DNA from: CBDCWA01 sp046048295
Lineage (GTDB): Bacteria > Pseudomonadota > Alphaproteobacteria > Rhizobiales > Hyphomicrobiaceae
Length of the DNA: 28,930 nt
Direction of reading: 5' to 3'
Assembly: GCA_046048295.1 (NCBI GenBank)
Contig: JBJOGJ010000020.1
Coordinates: 1 to 28,930, forward strand
In this document: one piece after another, positions 23,080 to 28,930 of the stretch
Position numbering within the stretch: the stretch's first letter is position 1
Layout of the letters: each line of letters begins with the position of its first letter
The notes under the pieces: generated by a model
The model's input: only the letters and a program-made list of their open reading frames with translations
What the model was told of the DNA's origin: nothing
Databases searched by the model: none
Program-made: the position numbers and the translations under genes

Positions 23080-24375
23080 GTGGCAACACTTCGCACCACC
23101 TTGGCCACCGTCGAGCCAGCTATCGCACCGCTTTCCCTCCGATGCCAGGAGTCGCGGCAGCTTTCGCTCGAGCTGGCTTCGCCGCTGAGCGCGGAGGACC
23201 AGTGCGTTCAGGCCATGCCCGACGCGAGCCCCACCAAATGGCACCTCGCTCATACGACGTGGTTCTACGAGACTTTCGTACTGAAACCGCATCTTGAAGG
23301 CTACCGTGTCTTCAACGAGTCCTACCACTACTGCTTCAATTCCTATTACGAGGCGGAAGGCCCGCGTCACCCGCGTCCGGCACGCGGACTGTTGACCCGC
23401 CCATCCAATGCCGACGTCCGCCGCTACAGAGCCCACGTAGACGAAGCACTCGCCACGCTGTTCGCCCACCGCATCGACCAGGCAAGACCCGACATCGCCA
23501 CACTGATCGAACTGGGCATCAATCACGAACAACAGCACCAGGAGCTTCTGCTGACGGATATTCTGGCACTGTTCGCCGCGTCGCCGCTCTATCCGGCCTA
23601 CAAGCCGCCAGTGTCGGCGGACGAACCGGCCGAGAGTGTGCAGGCGTCGGAATGGCATGAATACACGAGTGGTATCGTGGCCATCGGGCACAATGGCAAT
23701 TCCTTTCACTTCGATTGCGAAGCCCCACGCCATGACGTCCTCATCAGGCCCTATAGAATTGCCGACCGGTTGGTCACCAACGGGGAGTGGCTGGAATTCA
23801 TGGCCGATGGCGGCTATGCGCAACCGGGGCTCTGGCTGTCCGATGGCTGGGCGACAGTGAAATCCGAAGGCTGGCAGGCTCCCGGGTATTGGCTCGAACG
23901 GGACGGCACCTGGCACCAGTTGGGGCTATGCGGACTTAAACCGGTCGATCCCGCAGCGCCAGTTGCGCATGTGAGCTATTTCGAGGCCGATGCCTTTGCG
24001 AGCTGGGCGGGCAAGCGGCTGCCGACCGAGGCCGAATGGGAGAACGCGGCACGCAGCGTGCCGCCCGTCGGCAACACGCTTGGCACGGGCAACCTGACGC
24101 CCGTTCCATGTCGGCGACAGGACGGATCCGGCCCTCGGCAGCTGTTCGGCGACGTCTGGGAGTGGACCCGCAGCACTTTCTCGCCCTATCCGGGCTTCCG
24201 TCCCGCCACAGGCGCAGTCGGCGAATACAACGGCAAGTTCATGTGCGGTCAGTTCGTCCTGCGTGGCGCCTCGTGCGCAACTCCGGACGGCCACAGCCGC
24301 GCCACATACAGGAATTTCTTCTATCCCCACCAGCGCTGGCAGTTCATGGGATTGCGACTTGCGGAGGACATTTGA
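23080..24375 (+). CDS. egtB: Ergothioneine biosynthesis sulfoxide synthase EgtB
   Basis: A non-heme iron enzyme joining trimethylhistidine (hercynine) to a thiol donor with oxygen, forming the sulfoxide precursor of ergothioneine. It is 431 residues long. An N-terminal DinB-like domain holds the iron ligands: KWHLAHTTW (His55/His58 region) and HEQQHQE (His149, His153, Glu155), the HxxxHxE motif. A C-terminal formylglycine-generating-enzyme-like domain spans about 190-431, with LPTEAEWENAAR, FGDVWEWTRS and RATYRNFFYP. The start is GTG at 23080 with GAGG five nt upstream; an ATG two bases earlier is out of frame. The gene partner egtD follows with a one-base TGATG overlap. No egtA, egtC or egtE is seen, as in many proteobacterial clusters. 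Confidence 0.95.
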   Translation: MATLRTTLATVEPAIAPLSLRCQESRQLSLELASPLSAEDQCVQAMPDASPTKWHLAHTTWFYETFVLKPHLEGYRVFNESYHYCFNSYYEAEGPRHPRPARGLLTRPSNADVRRYRAHVDEALATLFAHRIDQARPDIATLIELGINHEQQHQELLLTDILALFAASPLYPAYKPPVSADEPAESVQASEWHEYTSGIVAIGHNGNSFHFDCEAPRHDVLIRPYRIADRLVTNGEWLEFMADGGYAQPGLWLSDGWATVKSEGWQAPGYWLERDGTWHQLGLCGLKPVDPAAPVAHVSYFEADAFASWAGKRLPTEAEWENAARSVPPVGNTLGTGNLTPVPCRRQDGSGPRQLFGDVWEWTRSTFSPYPGFRPATGAVGEYNGKFMCGQFVLRGASCATPDGHSRATYRNFFYPHQRWQFMGLRLAEDI

Positions 24376-25343
24376 TGACGACACTCGGAATTGAAGCCCA
24401 ATCTCCGCTGGCCAACGGCGAACGCAAGGCCATGGCCGCAGACGTTCTGAAAGGCCTTTCCTCGCCGAAGAAATCGATCCCCTCCCGCTGGCTCTACGAC
24501 GCCCGAGGCAGCGAGCTGTTCGAGGAGATCACCGTCCTCGAGGAATACTATCCTACGCGTACTGAGCGCTCAATCCTCGAGGCATGCGCGCCCGAGATTG
24601 CCGCACGCACGCCATCGGGAAGCACACTGATAGAGTTCGGCTCCGGCTCGAGCATCAAGACCGAAATTCTTCTCGCCTCGCTCGACAAGTTGGCCGGCTA
24701 CGTGCCGATCGACATATCCGAGCCGGCGCTCGTCGATGCGGTAAGCCGCATTCAGAGGCGGTTTCCTGACCTCGACGTCGAGCCGCTTGTCGCCGACTTC
24801 TGCGATCCCGTTGAGCTGCCGCCACATCTGGCGGATCAACCGCGGATCGGCTTCTTTCCCGGCTCGACCATCGGCAACCTGCAGCCCGACGACGCAGCGA
24901 TCCTGCTCGAGCGCTTCGCTGAGAACCTGCGATCTGGCGGGCGCCTGATCATCGGCGTCGACCTCCAGAAGGACGTTGCCCGCCTAGAAGCCGCCTACGA
25001 CGACAGCGAGGGCGTCACGGCGGAATTCAACCTCAACCTGCTGCGCCGCCTGAACCGGGAATTGGACGCCAATTTCAAGCTGACCGGCTTCAAGCATCGC
25101 GCCGTCTACAACGATCGCGAGCACCGCATCGAGATGCACCTGGTGAGCAGGTCGGCCCAGTCCGTATCGCTCCTTGGCAAGACGTTCCGCTTCGCGGCGG
25201 GCGAAACAATTCATACGGAGAATTCCTACAAGTACACGGTATCGGGCTTCAAGGCGCTGGCCGCCCGGGCAGGCTGGAATCATGTCCAGACCTGGATGGA
25301 CGAGAAGAAATTGTTCTCCGTACACGAGTTAGTTCAGGACTGA
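24375..25343 (+). CDS. egtD: L-histidine N-alpha-methyltransferase EgtD
   Basis: A SAM-dependent enzyme that trimethylates the alpha-amino group of histidine to hercynine, the first step of ergothioneine synthesis. It is 322 residues long. Hallmarks are PSRWLYDARGSELFEEIT and EEYYPTRTE near the N-terminus, LIEFGSGSSIKTEILL as the SAM-binding loop, PIDISEPAL, and FFPGSTIGNLQP. The C-terminus contains ENSYKYTVSGF, used in histidine recognition in the family. The ATG at 24375 shares a base with the egtB stop, so the pair is coupled; the frame is open upstream but only shadows egtB. The 3' end overlaps the convergent hydroxylase gene by 10 bp. Confidence 0.95.
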   Translation: MTTLGIEAQSPLANGERKAMAADVLKGLSSPKKSIPSRWLYDARGSELFEEITVLEEYYPTRTERSILEACAPEIAARTPSGSTLIEFGSGSSIKTEILLASLDKLAGYVPIDISEPALVDAVSRIQRRFPDLDVEPLVADFCDPVELPPHLADQPRIGFFPGSTIGNLQPDDAAILLERFAENLRSGGRLIIGVDLQKDVARLEAAYDDSEGVTAEFNLNLLRRLNRELDANFKLTGFKHRAVYNDREHRIEMHLVSRSAQSVSLLGKTFRFAAGETIHTENSYKYTVSGFKALAARAGWNHVQTWMDEKKLFSVHELVQD

Positions 25344-26542
25344 AGGGAAACCGGTACGGCCTGGGGCGCATAGAGCCAATCGAGGCACCGGTAGACGTCG
25401 TCTTCGTCGCGCGCGCGCTGGATCGAGTTTCGCACCTGCGCCTCGATGCCCCCGGTATGGTAGAAGATGTTCCACATGTAGCGGCCCTCGAGCTGCACGC
25501 GCGCCGTGCGCAGCAGACGCTCACGCTCGAAACGCTCGAACGCCGCCGCGAAATCGCCATCGCAAACGTCGATCAGCGCCCCCAGGATCACCGCATCCTC
25601 GATGGCCATGCAGGCACCCTGGGCAAGCGACTGCAGCGCCGCGTGAGCAGCGTCACCGAGCATCACGACACGGCCGGACGACCATCCCCGCCTCGGCAGC
25701 CGGTCACCGATCGGCCAGCGCCGCTCGAGGTTCACCATGTCGATCATCTGGCGCATGATCGGGTGTGCGTCCCGATAGGTCTCCTGCAACTCGCGCCTGT
25801 AGTCGTCGACCGTCCCCCGCTCGCTGAACGTGTCGGTCCTGAATACCGCGACGATATTGAAGACCTCGCCGCCCCGGAGCGGATAGTTGACGATGTGGAA
25901 ACCCGGGCCGCCCCAGAGGATGACATCGCCAAGCGGAATGCCGGCCGGCGCTTCCGAAATTGGTACGACGACCCGGTGCGCCACGTAGCCGATGAGATCA
26001 GGCTCCGACGTCCCGACCATCTGCTCGCGCACCGTCGACCGCAGGCCGTCGGCGGCGATGAGCGCCTCGCCTTCGAATGAGCGCCCGTCACGGGTCAGCA
26101 CCCGTACTGCCGCGCCGCTGTCTTCGTAGCGGACGATATCGGCGTTCTCGTCGAGATGTATCTCCTCCACCTCCGCGCACGCCGCCATGAGAATGTTGTG
26201 CAGGTCCACCCGGTGGATGACGATGTAGGGCGCACCGAAGCGCTTCTCGAAACCCGCCCCTGTCGGTATCCGCAGGACAGGCTCGCCATCCATCGCATCG
26301 TACATCCAGAGATTTCCGGGCTTGATGGACTTCCCGAGCACTGCCTGTGTGACCCCCAGCCGGTCGAACATGGGAAACACGTTGGGGCCGAGCTGGATGC
26401 CGTAGCCGATAGCGCCAAACTGCGGTTCGCGCTCGAGCACGCGAACGGTCCAGCCGCGCCGACCCAGCGCCAACGCTGCACTGAGGCCGCCGATGCCGCC
26501 GCCGGCGACCAGTATCGTTCCCTTCGCCGTTGCCTTCGACAA
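25334..26542 (-). CDS. Class A FAD-dependent aromatic hydroxylase, 3-hydroxybenzoate 6-hydroxylase/salicylate hydroxylase type
   Basis: A 402-residue flavoprotein monooxygenase. The FAD fingerprint GGGIGG is at 14-19, the DG motif in AADGLRSTVRE, and the GD motif in VVMLGDAAHA. FGAIGYGIQLGPNVF and the C-terminal half resemble 3-hydroxybenzoate 6-hydroxylases, which form gentisate, and salicylate hydroxylases. The substrate cannot be fixed, and no gentisate or catechol genes are adjacent. The start is TTG at 26542 with GGGAG six nt upstream, just before the FAD domain. The stop lies 10 bp inside the end of egtD, a tail-to-tail overlap with no room for a terminator. The promoter must lie in 26543-26751, shared with divergent icd. 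Confidence 0.85.
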   Translation of the reverse strand: MSKATAKGTILVAGGGIGGLSAALALGRRGWTVRVLEREPQFGAIGYGIQLGPNVFPMFDRLGVTQAVLGKSIKPGNLWMYDAMDGEPVLRIPTGAGFEKRFGAPYIVIHRVDLHNILMAACAEVEEIHLDENADIVRYEDSGAAVRVLTRDGRSFEGEALIAADGLRSTVREQMVGTSEPDLIGYVAHRVVVPISEAPAGIPLGDVILWGGPGFHIVNYPLRGGEVFNIVAVFRTDTFSERGTVDDYRRELQETYRDAHPIMRQMIDMVNLERRWPIGDRLPRRGWSSGRVVMLGDAAHAALQSLAQGACMAIEDAVILGALIDVCDGDFAAAFERFERERLLRTARVQLEGRYMWNIFYHTGGIEAQVRNSIQRARDEDDVYRCLDWLYAPQAVPVSLQS

Positions 26543-26630
26543 TGCCCGCTCCCTGACCGCTTCTCATGAACCACAATAACGGCCGCCGGAGCGATCTTCC
26601 ACCCACCCGCAAGGGCACCCCGGACCGCAC

Positions 26631-26649
26631 GCCAGCCGTGACGGCTGGC
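26631..26649. repeat. Strong hairpin in the hydroxylase-icd divergent region
   Basis: GCCAGCCG (26631-26638) and CGGCTGGC (26642-26649) form a perfect 8-bp stem with a TGA loop, followed on the plus strand by ATTTCCC. It could be a leader structure, a transcriptional pause or an operator for either divergent gene. Confidence 0.45.
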
Positions 26650-26686
26650 ATTTCCCGCCGATTTGGCTAAAAGACTTGCCACGATC

Positions 26687-26712
26687 GCCTGCCGGCCTGG
26701 CCGAAGGCAGGC
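26687..26712. repeat. Second hairpin upstream of icd
   Basis: GCCTGCC (26687-26693) and GGCAGGC (26706-26712) form a 7-bp stem with a 12-nt loop, ending 39 nt before the icd start codon. The rest of 26543-26751 shows no gene. Confidence 0.4.
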
Positions 26713-26751
26713 TGACGCAGCAAGGGCCTAGAACCGGGAGCACGAACGAAA

Positions 26752-28930
26752 ATGGCGGACAACACTGACATAATCTACACGAAGGTCGACGAAGCGCCTG
26801 AACTTGCAAGCGGCTCGCTCCTCCCGATCATAAAGGCATTCGCCAAGCCCGCCGGGATCAGCGTCGGCACGAAGGACATCTCCCTCGCCGGTCGCATCCT
26901 CTCCCAGTTCCCAGATTACCTGAAGGACGACCAGCGCCAGCCTGACGACTTGGCGCTGCTGGGCAAGATCGTCACCGAGCCTGGCGCCAACGTCATCAAG
27001 CTTCCGAACATTTCCGCCTCCCTGCCCCAGCTCGTGGCCGCCGTGAAAGAGTTGCAGGCCCAGGGCTACGCATTGCCCGACTATCCCGAGTACCCTGCCA
27101 GCGACGAGGAGAAGCGCGTCCGCGCACTCTACGACAACGTCAAGGGCAGCGCGGTCAATCCGGTCATCCGCGAGGGCAACTCCGACCGGCGCGCCCCGAA
27201 GGCCGTGAAGGAATATGCCAAGAAGAACCCGCACTCGATGGGCAAGTGGACGAGCGATTCCAAAACACACGTCACATCGATGCCGGGCAGCGACTTTTTC
27301 GCCAACGAGAAGTCGACGACGATCACCAAGGCCCAGGCCGGCAATGCCCGCATCGAATTCGTCGGCGCCGATGGGAAGGCCGCGGTGCTGAAGGAGAAGA
27401 CGATGCTCGAGGAAGGGGCCGTCCTCGACGCCACCTTCATGAGCGTCAAGGCGTTGCGCGAGTTCCTGTCCAAGGAGATCCCCGACGCCAAGTCGAAAGG
27501 CGTGCTCTTCTCGCTGCACCTCAAGGCGACCATGATGAAGGTCTCCGACCCGATCATCTTTGGCCACGCCGTCTACGTCTACCTGAAGCCGGTGTTCGAC
27601 AAACACGCCGCGACCCTGAAGGAGATCGGCGTCAACCCCGACAACGGCATCGGCGATCTGATGACCAAGGTAGCGACGCTGCCCGCCGACAAGCGCGCCG
27701 AGGTCGAGGCCGACATCAAGGCCGCCCGTGCCGCCGGTCCGGACCTCTACATGGTGAACTCCGACAAGGACCTCACCAACCTGCATGTCCCCTCCGACGT
27801 CATCATCGACGCGTCGATCCCCGCCCTCATCCGTGCTGGCGGCAAGAGCTGGGGCCCGGACGGCAAGGAGCACGACACCAAGTGCGTGATCCCTGACAAC
27901 AGCTACGCACCTGTCTATGCAGAGACCATAGCGTTCTGCAAGGAGCACGGCGCTTTCGACCCCACCAAGATGGGCACCGTTCCCAACATCGGCCTCATGG
28001 CGCAGGCGGCGGAGGAGTACGGCTCCCACCCGATGACCTTCAAGGCGCCTGCTGGCGGCACCATCCGCGTCATCGATGCCTCGGGCGGAACGCTCTTCGA
28101 GCACAAGGTCGAGGAAGGCGACATCTGGCGCATGTGCATCGTCAAGGACGCACCGATCCGCGACTGGGTGAAGCTTGCGGTGACCCGCTCGAGACTGTCC
28201 AGCACGCCGGCCGTATTCTGGCTCAACAAGGCGCGCCCGCACGATGCCCAGCTCATAAAGAAAGTCGAGGCATACCTCCCCGAACACGACACTTCCGGTC
28301 TCGACATCCAGATCATGTCGCCGAAGGACGCCACCCGCCATTCGCTGCAGCGGATCAAGGAGGGCAAGGACACGATCTCGGTCACCGGCAACGTGCTGCG
28401 CGACTACCTGACGGACCTGTTCCCGATCCTCGAACTCGGCACGAGCGCCAAGATGCTGTCGATCGTGCCGCTCATGAACGGCGGCGGTCTGTTCGAGACG
28501 GGCGCCGGCGGCTCTGCACCAAAACACGTCCAGCAGCTCATGCAGGAAAACCACCTGCGATGGGATTCGCTCGGCGAGTTCTGCGCGCTTGGCGCTTCAC
28601 TCGAGCACCTGGCCCACGTCAAGGCCAACAAGAAGGCAGCAGTGCTCGCAAAGGCCCTCGACTCCGCTGTCGAGAAGCTCCTGGTCGAGAACAAGTCGCC
28701 GCGCCGCAAGGTCGGTGAACTCGACAACCGTGGCAGCCACTACTACCTCGCCCTGTACTGGGCCGAGGCACTGGCGGCGCAGAACGAGGATGCCGGACTG
28801 GGCGCCCACTTCAAGCCGATTGCCGAGAAGCTGCGCGCCAACGAGACGAAAATACTCGGTGAGCTCAACGGCGTGCAGGGCAAGGCCGTCGATCTCGGCG
28901 GCTACTACCGCCCCGACATAACGAAGCTCT
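26752..28930 (+). CDS. icd: Monomeric NADP-dependent isocitrate dehydrogenase (3' end beyond window)
   Basis: A TCA-cycle enzyme oxidising isocitrate to 2-oxoglutarate with NADP. The frame is open from ATG 26752 to the window end, 726 codons without a stop. The monomeric family is about 740 residues, so only the last few are missing. Family stretches include IIYTKVDEAPELAS near the start, IKLPNISASLPQL, NPVIREGNSDRRAPKAVKEY split over residues about 140-160, KTHVTSMPGSDFFANEKS, KATMMKVSDPIIFGH, and DLGGYYRPD at the end of the window. This form is unrelated in sequence to the short homodimeric Icd. A GGGAG lies eleven nt before the ATG. The long frame on the opposite strand is a shadow caused by high-GC codon bias. 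Confidence 0.96.
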   Translation, partial: MADNTDIIYTKVDEAPELASGSLLPIIKAFAKPAGISVGTKDISLAGRILSQFPDYLKDDQRQPDDLALLGKIVTEPGANVIKLPNISASLPQLVAAVKELQAQGYALPDYPEYPASDEEKRVRALYDNVKGSAVNPVIREGNSDRRAPKAVKEYAKKNPHSMGKWTSDSKTHVTSMPGSDFFANEKSTTITKAQAGNARIEFVGADGKAAVLKEKTMLEEGAVLDATFMSVKALREFLSKEIPDAKSKGVLFSLHLKATMMKVSDPIIFGHAVYVYLKPVFDKHAATLKEIGVNPDNGIGDLMTKVATLPADKRAEVEADIKAARAAGPDLYMVNSDKDLTNLHVPSDVIIDASIPALIRAGGKSWGPDGKEHDTKCVIPDNSYAPVYAETIAFCKEHGAFDPTKMGTVPNIGLMAQAAEEYGSHPMTFKAPAGGTIRVIDASGGTLFEHKVEEGDIWRMCIVKDAPIRDWVKLAVTRSRLSSTPAVFWLNKARPHDAQLIKKVEAYLPEHDTSGLDIQIMSPKDATRHSLQRIKEGKDTISVTGNVLRDYLTDLFPILELGTSAKMLSIVPLMNGGGLFETGAGGSAPKHVQQLMQENHLRWDSLGEFCALGASLEHLAHVKANKKAAVLAKALDSAVEKLLVENKSPRRKVGELDNRGSHYYLALYWAEALAAQNEDAGLGAHFKPIAEKLRANETKILGELNGVQGKAVDLGGYYRPDITKL

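Noticed and set aside
24036..24374. Long N-terminal extension of EgtD
   Set aside because: It is a frame-shifted shadow of egtB. The ATG at 24375 gives the expected EgtD N-terminus and a TGATG overlap.
26728..28554. 608-codon open frame on the minus strand opposite icd
   Set aside because: Its translation is rich in Arg, Gly, Val and Asp with no family motifs. It is fully explained by strong G/C third-position bias in icd, whose plus-strand product is unmistakable.

Overview
The window is GC-rich, densely coded chromosomal DNA. Gene content and order suggest an alphaproteobacterium, probably of the Hyphomicrobiales. The indicators are a dapF-mtaB-ftsY-yciB cluster, a methionine-synthase operon led by an ArsR/methyltransferase fusion regulator, monomeric NADP isocitrate dehydrogenase, and a clustered egtB-egtD pair. 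The genus cannot be fixed from sequence alone. No tRNA, rRNA, CRISPR array, insertion sequence or prophage gene was recognised, so this reads as ordinary core plus niche-adaptive chromosome.

Layout. 113-1792 (minus): secreted EF-hand protein with an unrecognised C-terminal domain. 1943-7699 (minus): methionine/one-carbon operon running ArsR-methyltransferase fusion (SahR-like) > metF > metH N-terminal protein > metH C-terminal protein. Methionine synthase is split into two proteins, and a strong candidate operator lies inside the operon promoter. 7849-9218 (plus): small membrane protein of unknown function and an MlaC-family periplasmic lipid carrier. 9219-9769: the only long gene-free stretch, with a terminator-like hairpin followed by a candidate promoter and mutually exclusive inverted repeats. 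9770-10543: TauE/SafE permease. 10686-11714: asd, ending at a hairpin shared with the convergent marR gene (11778-12260).

12556-17324 (minus) is a housekeeping run: dapF > mtaB > ftsY > two tandem, divergent YciB-family membrane proteins, closed by a textbook intrinsic terminator at 12460-12487. 17465-18655 (plus) is a secreted PQQ-type aldose sugar dehydrogenase. 18784-22823 (plus) is a complete nickel ECF-transport operon, nikK-nikM-nikL-nikQ-nikO-nikR. Histidines occur at the predicted mature N-termini of its exported parts and in C-terminal tails of its ATPase and repressor. 23080-25343 is the ergothioneine pair egtB-egtD, overlapping by 10 bp tail-to-tail with a class A flavoprotein hydroxylase (25334-26542, minus). 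The window ends inside icd (26752 onward).

Functionally, the window holds methyl-cycle control (SahR-like/MetF/MetH), aspartate-family synthesis (Asd, DapF), membrane-protein targeting and envelope genes (FtsY, YciB, MlaC), nickel homeostasis and thiol-antioxidant synthesis. No wholly new multi-gene system stands out. The most rewarding points are the operator and near-leaderless promoter of the SahR-like gene, the tandem YciB paralogues, the histidine features of the nickel operon, and the structured 9334-9540 region.
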